Shown here: positions 46,038-54,573 of the stretch, piece after piece
Position numbering within the stretch: position 1 is the stretch's first letter
How the letters are laid out: each line of letters starts with the position of its first letter
Source of the DNA: JBBSEX01 sp038239345
GTDB taxonomy: Bacteria > Acidobacteriota > Terriglobia > Bryobacterales > Bryobacteraceae
Assembly (NCBI GenBank): GCA_038239345.1
Contig: JBBSEX010000002.1
Span: forward strand, 1 to 64,000
DNA: 64,000 nucleotides
Direction of reading: 5' to 3'
The notes under the pieces: generated by a model
The model's database searches: none
What the model was told of the DNA's origin: nothing
The model's input: the letters and a program-made list of their open reading frames with translations, nothing else
Position numbers and translations under genes: made by a program

Positions 46038-46721
46038 TTAGCGCACCACCCCTGCCATGACGGCGGCAGGAATCGAAACAAAACCGGCGAATATCAGGAT
46101 CGCCGCGATCTTCGCGAAATTCTTTAGCCACGGAGTATAGCGGGGATGATTGATCCCCAAACTCTGGAACATGCTCCACGCGCCGTGATAAAGGTGCATA
46201 CAGAGCAGGCCCATCGCGACGATGTAAAAAATCGACACAACCGGCACCTGAAATCCAGCCACCAAATTTCCGTAAGCGTCAGCCTCGTCGTAGCGCGTAC
46301 CGCCAACCCCAAAAGTAAATTGCATCAGATGATAGATGATGAACGCGAGTACGATCGGCCCGCTCCAGTACATGGTGCGCGACGCATAGCTTGAGGTGGT
46401 GGCTTTTCTTTTCACGTAGGCGATGGGTCTTGCTTCGTTCTTGCGCAGGGCCAGCAGGACCGTCGACACGATATGCAGAATCACCATTACCAGCAGACCG
46501 ATACGGGCGCTCCACAATAGCGCCGGCATGCTCTTCAGAAATCGGGAATACGCGTTGAACTTATCGGCACTTTCAAATACTTGTAAATTGCCGATAAGGT
46601 GGGCGATGACGAATCCGAATAAAGCGGCCCCGCTGATCGCCATGACGGCTTTCTTGCCGGCCGCGGCGCGATAAAAACGCGCAATCCGCGATTCGCTGAA
46701 ACCTACTGCTGTCGCTGCCAT
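46038..46721 (-). CDS. sdhC: Succinate dehydrogenase cytochrome b subunit (type B)
   Basis: A 227-residue membrane subunit with five helices (about 25-45, 65-85, 110-130, 155-175, 195-215). Histidines that may hold the two hemes occur in FVIAHLIGNLQ, VILHIVS, FIIYHLMQ and CMHLYHGAW. A single large cytochrome subunit (no separate sdhD) plus the C-A-B gene order is the type B arrangement. ATG 46721 is preceded by GATGAGA; the longer frame extends into intergenic sequence. It is the first gene of the operon. Confidence 0.9.
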   Translation of the reverse strand: MAATAVGFSESRIARFYRAAAGKKAVMAISGAALFGFVIAHLIGNLQVFESADKFNAYSRFLKSMPALLWSARIGLLVMVILHIVSTVLLALRKNEARPIAYVKRKATTSSYASRTMYWSGPIVLAFIIYHLMQFTFGVGGTRYDEADAYGNLVAGFQVPVVSIFYIVAMGLLCMHLYHGAWSMFQSLGINHPRYTPWLKNFAKIAAILIFAGFVSIPAAVMAGVVR

Positions 46722-46854
46722 AGAAGTCTCATCTGAGTGATGCCACAAGACGCGTTGCCGCCGTAAAAATTCGCCGCGGTTCCGTGTGTGGTGTTTTTCT
46801 ACTCCGATGTTATCAGATGGCCAAACCAACCAGCCTCGATGCGCTGTAAATACG

Positions 46855-46882
46855 AAAAGGCACGGAGCCGGAACTCCGTGCC
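46855..46882 (-). terminator. Bidirectional rho-independent terminator
   Basis: GGCACGGAG (46859-46867) and CTCCGTGCC (46874-46882) form a 9-bp stem with a 6-base loop. On the minus strand it is followed by TTTTC, and on the plus strand by TTCTATTTTT. It ends the oxidoreductase transcript that stops at 46908 and separates it from sdhCAB. Confidence 0.85.
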
Positions 46883-46907
46883 TTCTATTTTTGACCTGCA
46901 AATCCCG

Positions 46908-48290
46908 TTAAGCTTTGCTGGGCTTGGCGGCAACCTTCCAGTTCTTCTCGTCCCAATACAGCGTGCGCCCTTCCCGATAGGACTGGACCGCCATGTTGAT
47001 CACGATCTGCGCCTTCGCGCCCGTCTCCACGTCCAGATGGGGCTTCTCGCGAGTGTGCATGCAGGAAATAAAATTCTCAATATGGGCCGTCATCATGTCC
47101 TTCGATTTGTCGACGGGAATCTTGATCTCATCCTTGCCGAATTTATAGTCCGGATTGATGGTGCTGGCCTCGGCGCTGCGGCGATGCACCACCTCGGGCT
47201 TCACCGTGATGAAATCTACGGTGCGCTCAAACATCCCATGATCCACCATGATGATGGTGCCTTCGTGCCCGCGAATCAGGCCTGGAATATGCTGCGAGTT
47301 GGCCATCGACGAAGTCAACACCATCGTGTGGCCTTCGGAATATTCGGCCATAAGGTGGAAAGTATCCGGCACCTCGCGCTTATCTTTGAATACGTAAATC
47401 CCGCCCGTCGCTGTAACCTTGTGCGGGAATTGCGGCTTGTCCCAGCAGATGTTCAATGGCGAAACCACGTGATAAAACAAATCGGTCGCAATACCGCCGG
47501 AGTAATCCCAATACTTGCGGAAGCGGAAGAACCGGTCGGCATCGAAAGCACGCTTCGGCGCCGGACCCAGCCACTGCTTCCAATCGATAAAATCGTCGCC
47601 CTTTCCATCCGGACCGGCGCTCTCATCAATGGGCCAGTTCCACTCCCCTTCCACCGAATTGCGATGGTAGGATCCCTGGCTCATCAGCATCTGCCCGATC
47701 ATTCCATCGGCGATAGCTTTTTTCGCCTTGTACCATTGGTCGGCCGAAGTCGTCTGCGATCCAACCTGCAAGACGCGCTTGGTTTCCTTCACCGTCGCGA
47801 TCAGATGCTTGGCTTCCTCGTTGGTATGGCACATCGGTTTTTCGAGGTACACATCCTTCCCCCGGTCCATTGCATCGAGAGCGATCTTGGCGTGCCAGTG
47901 ATCTGGCGTCGCCACAATCACGGCATCGACGTCTTTCCGATCCAGAACCTGATGATAATCAAGGTAGCCGTCGCACTTGTATTTCTCAGCTCCCAGGCGT
48001 TTGCGCTTTTCGTAGACATCGCACACAGCGACAATCTTGCAGGCATTGTTATTGGTATCGCCAAATTTTTGAAAGGCGCTCGCCACGTAAGTCCCGCGGC
48101 CACCGTAGCCGATCACGCCGATTTGGATCGTGTCGTTGGCGCCCAGCACACGGCTGGTATCGGCGGCGGAACTGCTGCGTCCACCGCGCGCCGCAAAAGC
48201 TGAATTCGCCAGGCCCAGCGTGGCGCCTACGCCACCGGCGATTTTCACGAAATCGCGGCGATCTACCTGCTTATTATCTTCTGTTGACAT
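46908..48290 (-). CDS. Tat-exported Gfo/Idh/MocA-family oxidoreductase
   Basis: A 460-residue protein. Residues 11-16 (RRDFVK) form a Tat signal followed by IAGGVGATLGLANSAFA. The mature part has a Rossmann NAD(P)-binding start (IQIGVIGYGGRGTYVA), the EKP motif (YLEKPMCHTNEEA) and the C-terminal Gfo/Idh/MocA fold. Such secreted members are common in Acidobacteria and Planctomycetes and may oxidise sugars in the periplasm with a tightly bound cofactor. ATG 48290 was chosen because it places the Tat motif at the N-terminus. Substrate unknown. Confidence 0.88.
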   Translation of the reverse strand: MSTEDNKQVDRRDFVKIAGGVGATLGLANSAFAARGGRSSSAADTSRVLGANDTIQIGVIGYGGRGTYVASAFQKFGDTNNNACKIVAVCDVYEKRKRLGAEKYKCDGYLDYHQVLDRKDVDAVIVATPDHWHAKIALDAMDRGKDVYLEKPMCHTNEEAKHLIATVKETKRVLQVGSQTTSADQWYKAKKAIADGMIGQMLMSQGSYHRNSVEGEWNWPIDESAGPDGKGDDFIDWKQWLGPAPKRAFDADRFFRFRKYWDYSGGIATDLFYHVVSPLNICWDKPQFPHKVTATGGIYVFKDKREVPDTFHLMAEYSEGHTMVLTSSMANSQHIPGLIRGHEGTIIMVDHGMFERTVDFITVKPEVVHRRSAEASTINPDYKFGKDEIKIPVDKSKDMMTAHIENFISCMHTREKPHLDVETGAKAQIVINMAVQSYREGRTLYWDEKNWKVAAKPSKA

Positions 48291-48354
48291 GGAGGATACC
48301 TCACAGGAAGTGTACTCCCATTCACGAATGGATTCAATGCGCGCGCGATCCGCT

Positions 48355-50175
48355 CTATCGCTCCCGGGTGATTTCCAATTGCACTTCAATCGGACCTTCG
48401 GCGATGTGGAAAACACCGTCCCTCGGCAACGGCGTCAGATTCTGCCGGACCAGCAGGCGCGAGCTGAACAGAGTCTTATCGCGAACCTCCAGCGTCAGGT
48501 CCAGCCCCGGCTTCAACAGGACGCGAATCTTCTCATTCCAGCGAGGCGCGGGATCTTTGCTTAATGTGCGCGATTTATAAATCGACTTGCCGTCCTGTAG
48601 CAAGACAAAGAAAGGATCCGATTGCCCCGAACCAAAAACGTGGCTGCCCGTGGGAAGGCCCGAGGCCGACAACACCGCCAGCGTCGCATATCCTTCATAA
48701 GCGGCAATTTCATTCTTCCAGAAGTCGATGCGCTCGGTCGCGTATTGCTTCTTAAAATCGGTCTTGCGTTGGGCCAGATAGCTCTCCCAGCCCGTGAGGA
48801 TCTCAGACATGTGCGCGTCGCTACGCTTGTCCAGCGCATCCGGTGTGGCGAATAGTTCCGAATCCTGTTTCCATTGCGCCAGTTTTTCCCGCGCTTGCTG
48901 CGCTTCGGGCGCGTTGGGGTGCATCGTCACGTAATGTTGCAGAGCGTTGATGCGATCCTCATACTCGCCGCTGGTCGAGGATTCCAGGCTGAGGATCGTA
49001 TCCCAGTCCGATTGCAGACGCTGCGAATCGGCCGTTACCGGGGGCGGCGCTGGCGTCCATGGCGTCGCCAGCGGATAAAAGCGCCAAGCTACATAGCCCG
49101 CCGTTGCCGCGATCAGCATAAAACCGAGCAGCGCGTAAGCCCATGTTCGCGACTTTTTCAGCGGCATAACGTTCAGCGTCTGCGTGGCCAACTGTGGCTT
49201 CGCGGCAAGAGCCTTGCCCACCGGACTCTTCCGTACAGGCAGCGCGATTGCCGGCTTCTTGTCAAAAGAGTAAGTGCACTCCGGGCAGATGTCGCTACCG
49301 GCCACAAGCGGCGTCGCGCATTTCGGGCAAACTCGCGACGGATCAACCGGAGTCCGCGCTTGTTCGATAGCCGCGATCAGCTGCCGCGCCGACGAATAGC
49401 GGTCCGCTAGATTCGTCGCCAGGCAGCCCGCAATCACCCCTCGCGCGGCTTCCGGAACTCGTGCCAATAACGCCGGCAGCGCACTCGCCGACGTCAACAC
49501 CAAACCGCTGTAGCCTGCCAGGGAATCGGCGCGAAAGGGTGGCTCGCACGTCAGCATCTGATACAACAGAATTCCCAAAGCCCAGATGTCCGATTGCTTC
49601 GTCGGATTGCCTGAGAATTGTTCAGGCGCCATGTACGCGGGCGATCCGCTCAGTCTGGCATCGGCACTTTGATTCTCGCGAAATATCTGAGCGATGCCAA
49701 AATCGGTGATCTTCACGACGTCCGATTTATCGATCAGCACATTCGACGGCTTCAAATCCAGGTGCGCCATTCCGGCCGACCCGGTCATGTCGAAATTGTG
49801 AATCGCATCGAGCGCGGTTGCCGCTTCCACCGTAATATTGAAAGCGCGCTCCAGCGGCAGAGGACCCGATTCCTCAATTACCTGCTTCAGCGTCTTGCCA
49901 TCCACAAAGTCCATCGCAATGGCAAGCTGTCCGTCGATGCGCTCGGCATACAGCACGCTCACAATATTGCGATGGCGCAGACGCGACATGATTTGCGCGC
50001 CTTGAATCTCGGAATGCTCGGAATCGGAATTGCGAATTACTTTCAGGGCAACCTGGCGGTCCAGAATCACCTGCCGCGCCAGATACACGTCGGCGAAAGC
50101 TCCCGCGCCGAGCATACGCTCAATGCGGTAGTTGCCGAGACGCGTGCCTTCGCTGAGTTGTTCAGCCACCGTCAT
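48355..50175 (-). CDS. Ser/Thr protein kinase with zinc ribbon, one membrane helix and C2-like tail
   Basis: A 606-residue protein. Kinase domain (about 15-275): glycine loop LGAGAFADVY, Lys45 (VALKVI), catalytic loop HLDLKPSN with Asp140 (Leu replaces the usual Arg before Asp), DFG at 158-160, and APE in YMAPEQF. A zinc ribbon (C283-x2-C286, C297-x2-C300) follows, then a transmembrane helix (about 344-366), then an outer region whose last 105 residues (about 497-603) look like a C2 domain: LAVLSASGLPTG, SDPFFVLLQDGK, PAPRWNEKI, DLTLEVRDK. The FHA gene lies 73 bases upstream on the same strand and may encode its reader. Function of the C2-like part is inferred. Confidence 0.85.
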   Translation of the reverse strand: MTVAEQLSEGTRLGNYRIERMLGAGAFADVYLARQVILDRQVALKVIRNSDSEHSEIQGAQIMSRLRHRNIVSVLYAERIDGQLAIAMDFVDGKTLKQVIEESGPLPLERAFNITVEAATALDAIHNFDMTGSAGMAHLDLKPSNVLIDKSDVVKITDFGIAQIFRENQSADARLSGSPAYMAPEQFSGNPTKQSDIWALGILLYQMLTCEPPFRADSLAGYSGLVLTSASALPALLARVPEAARGVIAGCLATNLADRYSSARQLIAAIEQARTPVDPSRVCPKCATPLVAGSDICPECTYSFDKKPAIALPVRKSPVGKALAAKPQLATQTLNVMPLKKSRTWAYALLGFMLIAATAGYVAWRFYPLATPWTPAPPPVTADSQRLQSDWDTILSLESSTSGEYEDRINALQHYVTMHPNAPEAQQAREKLAQWKQDSELFATPDALDKRSDAHMSEILTGWESYLAQRKTDFKKQYATERIDFWKNEIAAYEGYATLAVLSASGLPTGSHVFGSGQSDPFFVLLQDGKSIYKSRTLSKDPAPRWNEKIRVLLKPGLDLTLEVRDKTLFSSRLLVRQNLTPLPRDGVFHIAEGPIEVQLEITRER

Positions 50176-50248
50176 ATTCTAGATCGTTCGCGTGCGATGA
50201 ACAGAGGCGGTCCCCTGATTCCATCTAAACGGCATGCCCCGGACGATC

Positions 50249-51136
50249 TTACAGCGGTACAGATTCGCCAGCTTTTCCGACGTGAAATGCCACCCTTGCG
50301 CTACCGAATATTAGAATGTCGCCGTCCTCGATTTCGATTCCCTCGGCGTTGGGACCGGCTTGCGGCACAAGGATCGTCATCGTGCCGCGCTGCACGGAAG
50401 TTCCGTTCTGACTCCCCGTGTCATATAGAAAAAACGACTTCCCGCGATATTCGATTCGCCCGTGCTGCCGCGATACCGTGCGGTTAATGGCATCGCCCGC
50501 GCCAGGCCTGACAAACGCCAGATGATTCACCCGCAGCAGCTTGTCGCCCTTGCTGTTCAACACGTTTTCCGTCCGGCCAATATTGAATTGCGATCGGCCA
50601 ATAATTACCTTGCTTTGGTACGCCTTTCCTTCCTGCACGTCGAGCCAGGCGGTTTCCGCCACTTCCGATCGCGGCGCATTCACAGAGAGAATGCGATTGT
50701 TTTGCAGATCTAACACCACCGTAACCTCGCCCGGATCGCTGGTTGCCTGTGGCCAGGAAAACTCCACGAAACAATGCCGCTTACCAAACTCTGGAATCAG
50801 AGCCTGATGACATTGCACGACGATGCGGATATGATCCAGCAGCTGATAACCCTTCTCGGCGATGTATTCTTCCAGATACTTTCGGAAGTCCGGATTATTG
50901 AAAAGAGCTTCGTATTCTTCTATCCGCGATTGCGTCGGGGCGTGCAAATGGATCACGATCTTGTGCGCGACGTAAGTCCGGTCGTTGATGAAGATCCGCT
51001 TGTTGCGCTCAATCTCCCGCTCAATTTGCCGCACAAGATCCAACGGTTCAATCTTGTCGTTGCTATTTCCCGGCGGTGAACCGCCTTCGAACGCCGACTG
51101 AAAAACATTCTCGATCTTGCGCAGAATATGGAGCAT
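50249..51136 (-). CDS. FhaA-like protein: DUF3662 domain plus FHA domain
   Basis: A 295-residue cytoplasmic protein. The N-terminal 115 residues match the FhaA N-terminal (DUF3662/DUF2662) domain (YVAHKIVIHLHAPTQSRIEEY). The C-terminal FHA domain has the phosphothreonine-binding elements FNIGRTE, VSRQHGRIEYRG and YDTGSQNGT. FHA domains read Thr-phosphorylated proteins, so this is likely the adaptor for the kinase encoded downstream. It is divergent from the histidine kinase gene with 73 bases between. Confidence 0.85.
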   Translation of the reverse strand: MLHILRKIENVFQSAFEGGSPPGNSNDKIEPLDLVRQIEREIERNKRIFINDRTYVAHKIVIHLHAPTQSRIEEYEALFNNPDFRKYLEEYIAEKGYQLLDHIRIVVQCHQALIPEFGKRHCFVEFSWPQATSDPGEVTVVLDLQNNRILSVNAPRSEVAETAWLDVQEGKAYQSKVIIGRSQFNIGRTENVLNSKGDKLLRVNHLAFVRPGAGDAINRTVSRQHGRIEYRGKSFFLYDTGSQNGTSVQRGTMTILVPQAGPNAEGIEIEDGDILIFGSARVAFHVGKAGESVPL

Positions 51137-51209
51137 GGGCTCTATTTTTATCGTAACGCGCCACGGCCCGGGGCATTACAGAATCCCCGAAGCGATATAT
51201 TAGGTTTAG

Positions 51210-52979
51210 TTGCGTAATACTCAAATTTCGCCGGAACTGGCCGACGCGGCCGATGTCCTGAGCGATCAGTTACGGGTTCACCTGCAACGCCTGGCCACCT
51301 TGGTTCTGCCCCACGCCGACGTTCTGGAACGGCGATTCCTTATCCGTCTGCGAAAGATGGGATTCGCGCCCAAGCAGCGCGTGGCGCTTGCGGCGATCAC
51401 TCTAGGAGCGGCGGCGCGAATTCTGGCACCGCGAAAACTACCTCTCAAGTTCATTGAACAGGTGGAGTATCACGGACGCCGTTTGGCGAAACTGAATCTG
51501 CCGCCCAGCGCCATTGTCGAAGCCCTGCAGGAATACGATCTGCTCCTGACGCCTACGCTGCGCCGCCTGATGCCTGCCGAATACGCCAATTTTCAGTGGG
51601 TGCGCGAACAGCTCCACTTCTGCGTCATTCTGACGTTGAACAACGCCTATTACCAGGTGCGCGAAGCCGAGACGCAAGCGTTCTACGAGCTCTTCCGGGT
51701 GGAGTTGGAAGCGCGAAATCTGGAAGAACTGATCCGCAATTTCCTGGAGGCATTGCTGCAGGTCTCGCAAGCCGACGCGGGCCACATCTATCTTTTGAAC
51801 GAGGGCGCCAGCGAATGGATCCGCCAGGCATCGACACCCGCCGCCGGGGAATCGGCTCCAAGCGCGGTAATCGTCCCCCGGGTCGCGGCCCGGCGCAGCG
51901 TCTTTTCCAAACCGCACTGCCTCAATCTGAAAGCACTCGCCGTAACTAACACCGGCAACGCGGCGGTGATTCTGGATCCTTCCTGGCGCAAGAAATATCA
52001 CACTTGCTGGTCCATCCCACTGGCCGCCGGAGGCCGTACCGCAGGCGTGATGCAGTTTGGTTTCTCCAAGCCTTGCGAATGGCTTCCGCGGGAACAGGAA
52101 TTGCTGGCCGCCGCAGCCGAGCGCTGCCTGATGGCTGCCGAAAAAGCTCGCCTGATGGAGGATCTGGCGGCCCGCGAAGAACAAGTTCGACGCCTGGCCG
52201 AACATATGCTTCACGTAGAGGAAATGGAGCGCCGCCGCATCAGCCGGGAACTGCATGACGAAGCCGGACAATCTTTGTTATGCATCCGCCTCCAGATGGA
52301 ACTGCTCGAACAATCCCTGCCCGACCATCAGGGCGAATGGAAGATGAAACTCCGCGAAGCTCGCGACCTTACGGAGCGAACCATCCTTGAAATGCGCCGT
52401 CTGATCTCGGCCCTCAGTCCCGCCGTTCTCGAGCAGTTGGGGTTAGGCGCGGCCCTGCGACAGCTGGTGAATCGCTTTCGAAGACTGTACCCGGCGCGCG
52501 TCCGGATGCATTTAAGCAGGATTGGAAATCTTCCCCAGAAAACTGAAATCATCGTTTATCGTTTGGTGCAGGAATGCTTTAACAACGTGGCCAAGCATTC
52601 TTCGGCGTCTCTCGTAAACATTTCAGTGAGTTCTGCCGATGGAAAGCTAAGGTTAAATGTCGAGGACAATGGGGTCGGATTTAACGTCGACGAGGCTCTT
52701 GCCAAGCGCGAGTCCTTTGGATTGTCTGGGATGCGAGAAAGGGTCGCCTTACTCGGCGGTAGCTTTGAAGTCCATAGCAATCTTAGTGGAAAACGCGGAA
52801 ACGGCAAGCGGGATCATGGTACGAAGATCGCCGTGGAACTACCAGTCTCCAAGGAAGGCGGCCGCGACGTGGACGAGGATCGTCTCGAAGCCAGCCGCAT
52901 CCGGCAGCTTCGTGAATTGAGCCGCGTTCCTGGGCCCGAGGGTCCTACTGAGGCTAGTGCTCACCGAAAGACGCACTAA
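51210..52979 (+). CDS. Sensor histidine kinase, NarX/HisKA_3 type with GAF domain
   Basis: A 589-residue protein without clear membrane helices. A helical N-terminus (about 1-155) is followed by a GAF domain (about 160-310), a coiled region, the HisKA_3 segment with phospho-acceptor His349 (SRELHDEAGQS), and an HATPase_c domain with VEDNGVGF. The start is a TTG: no ATG is found nearby in frame. The 221-residue LuxR-type regulator follows 24 bases later, so the two form a cytoplasmic two-component pair; the input signal is unknown. Confidence 0.88.
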   Translation: MRNTQISPELADAADVLSDQLRVHLQRLATLVLPHADVLERRFLIRLRKMGFAPKQRVALAAITLGAAARILAPRKLPLKFIEQVEYHGRRLAKLNLPPSAIVEALQEYDLLLTPTLRRLMPAEYANFQWVREQLHFCVILTLNNAYYQVREAETQAFYELFRVELEARNLEELIRNFLEALLQVSQADAGHIYLLNEGASEWIRQASTPAAGESAPSAVIVPRVAARRSVFSKPHCLNLKALAVTNTGNAAVILDPSWRKKYHTCWSIPLAAGGRTAGVMQFGFSKPCEWLPREQELLAAAAERCLMAAEKARLMEDLAAREEQVRRLAEHMLHVEEMERRRISRELHDEAGQSLLCIRLQMELLEQSLPDHQGEWKMKLREARDLTERTILEMRRLISALSPAVLEQLGLGAALRQLVNRFRRLYPARVRMHLSRIGNLPQKTEIIVYRLVQECFNNVAKHSSASLVNISVSSADGKLRLNVEDNGVGFNVDEALAKRESFGLSGMRERVALLGGSFEVHSNLSGKRGNGKRDHGTKIAVELPVSKEGGRDVDEDRLEASRIRQLRELSRVPGPEGPTEASAHRKTH

Positions 52980-53003
52980 GCATACAAAGGTCGGATAAAA
53001 GAT

Positions 53004-53669
53004 ATGGCCAAGATTCGAATCATGTTGGCGGACGATCATACACTGTTCCGGCAGGGAATCAGGACGTTGATCTCGGCCGAGCCCGATATGGAAGTAGTCG
53101 GCGAAGCCGCCAATGGCGGGGAAGCTGTGGAAAAGTCGGCTGAAGCTCGACCCGATGTCGTCCTGATGGATATCGGCATGCCCGGCCTCAGCAGTTTCGA
53201 AGCAACGCGTCAAATTAAGAAGAACCGGCCGGAAACAAAAGTCCTGTTCCTTACTATGTACGACGACGAAGATTATCTCGTCGAAGGAATGGAGGTTGGC
53301 GCCAGCGGCTATGTTCTAAAGGACAGCCCGGCCGCGCAACTGGTGGCCGCAGTGCGCGATATCTGTCGCGGAGGCAGTTACCTGAGCCCGCGCATGCTGT
53401 CACAACTGGTGGATGATTTCCGCTCCCGTATTAAATCTGCCAATCGCCTTCCGCGCTTCGCGACGTTAACAACCAGGGAACGCGAAGTCCTGAAGATGCT
53501 GGCCGAGGGTAATTCCGTGAAGGAAATTGCCTGCGATTTGAACCTCAGCGTGAAAACCGTGGAAGCGCATAAGTTCAACCTGATGCGTAAACTGGATATT
53601 CACAATAAAGCCCAACTCGTGCAGTACGCGATTCAGAAGAAGATCATCAAAATCCCAAATCTGGTTTAG
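53004..53669 (+). CDS. NarL/LuxR-family response regulator
   Basis: A 221-residue regulator. Receiver domain: acidic pair Asp10-Asp11, phospho-acceptor Asp56 (LMDIGMPG), Lys in YVLKDS. C-terminal LuxR-type HTH: LTTREREVLKMLAEGNSVKEI and SVKTVEAHKFNLMRKL. It is the partner of the histidine kinase encoded just upstream. Confidence 0.94.
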   Translation: MAKIRIMLADDHTLFRQGIRTLISAEPDMEVVGEAANGGEAVEKSAEARPDVVLMDIGMPGLSSFEATRQIKKNRPETKVLFLTMYDDEDYLVEGMEVGASGYVLKDSPAAQLVAAVRDICRGGSYLSPRMLSQLVDDFRSRIKSANRLPRFATLTTREREVLKMLAEGNSVKEIACDLNLSVKTVEAHKFNLMRKLDIHNKAQLVQYAIQKKIIKIPNLV

Positions 53670-53699
53670 GCCCCGCGCCCGATGCGATAAAGTTGGTTC

Positions 53700-54569
53700 G
53701 TGATCGATCGTCGAACATTTCTAGGCACCCTGGCCGTTGCAAGCGCGTCTTTTGGACAACGGCTCCCCATCAGAAAAGCAGTCGAGTTTTCCATGCTCCC
53801 CACTTCCTTGAGCGTCGGTGAGCGCTTTCTATTAGCGCGCGACTGCGGCTTTCAGGAAATTGAGTGCCCCACCACGCCCGATCCGAAAGCGGCGGAAGAA
53901 ATTTTCGAGGCGTCTAAGAATGCCAAGCTGCGGATTCATTCGGTGATGAATCAGGCGCATTGGAGTTCCCCCCTCTCTTCGGCGGATCCCGATGTAGTCG
54001 CCCGCAGTCTTGCCGGTATGTGCACCAGTCTCGAAAATGCCCATCTCTGGGGATCGGACACCGTATTGCTGGTCCCGGCCGTGGTCAATGCGCAAACCAG
54101 CTATCGCGAGGCCTGGGACCGATCGCAAAAACAGATTCGCACCTTGCTCCCGCTGGCCGAACAGCTGCATGTGATCATCGGAATTGAAGAGGTGTGGAAT
54201 AAATTTCTGTTGAGCCCGCTGGAGATGGCGCGCTATATCGACGATTTCCAGAGTCCCTGGGTGCGCGCTTACTTCGATGTTGGAAACGTCGTGATCAACG
54301 GCTATCCGCAAGATTGGATACGGACGCTAGGCAAGCGCATCGTTAAACTGCACTTGAAAGACTTCACATTCAAAAACGATCCACAGATCAAGAAGAGAGT
54401 CGCCGAGTGGGTGAATCTGCGCGACGGGGAAATCGATTGGAAAGAAGTGTATCGGGCTTTGCAAGAAGTAGGCTTTACAGGAACCGCCACGGTGGAGCTA
54501 TCTGGCGGCGACGAAGCCTACTTGAAGGATGTCAGCCGGCGCGTCGATTTGATTTTTAACGGTCAGTGA
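53700..54569 (+). CDS. Sugar-phosphate isomerase/epimerase-like TIM-barrel protein
   Basis: A 289-residue protein with a short Tat-like leader (DRRTFLGTLAVASASFGQ). The body is a xylose-isomerase-type TIM barrel (AP_endonuc_2 family): QEIECPTTPDPKAAEE, IGIEEVWNKF, YFDVGNVV, IVKLHLKDFTF and GTATVELSGG contain the usual metal-binding acids and His. The start is a GTG that places the twin Arg near the N-terminus. Substrate unknown. sppA follows 4 bases later. Confidence 0.82.
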   Translation: MIDRRTFLGTLAVASASFGQRLPIRKAVEFSMLPTSLSVGERFLLARDCGFQEIECPTTPDPKAAEEIFEASKNAKLRIHSVMNQAHWSSPLSSADPDVVARSLAGMCTSLENAHLWGSDTVLLVPAVVNAQTSYREAWDRSQKQIRTLLPLAEQLHVIIGIEEVWNKFLLSPLEMARYIDDFQSPWVRAYFDVGNVVINGYPQDWIRTLGKRIVKLHLKDFTFKNDPQIKKRVAEWVNLRDGEIDWKEVYRALQEVGFTGTATVELSGGDEAYLKDVSRRVDLIFNGQ

Positions 54570-54573
54570 CCCT

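Noticed and set aside
46788..48203. Plus-strand 471-codon frame
   Set aside because: It is antisense to the Tat-type oxidoreductase, which has clear Tat and Rossmann motifs; the antisense product shows no domain.
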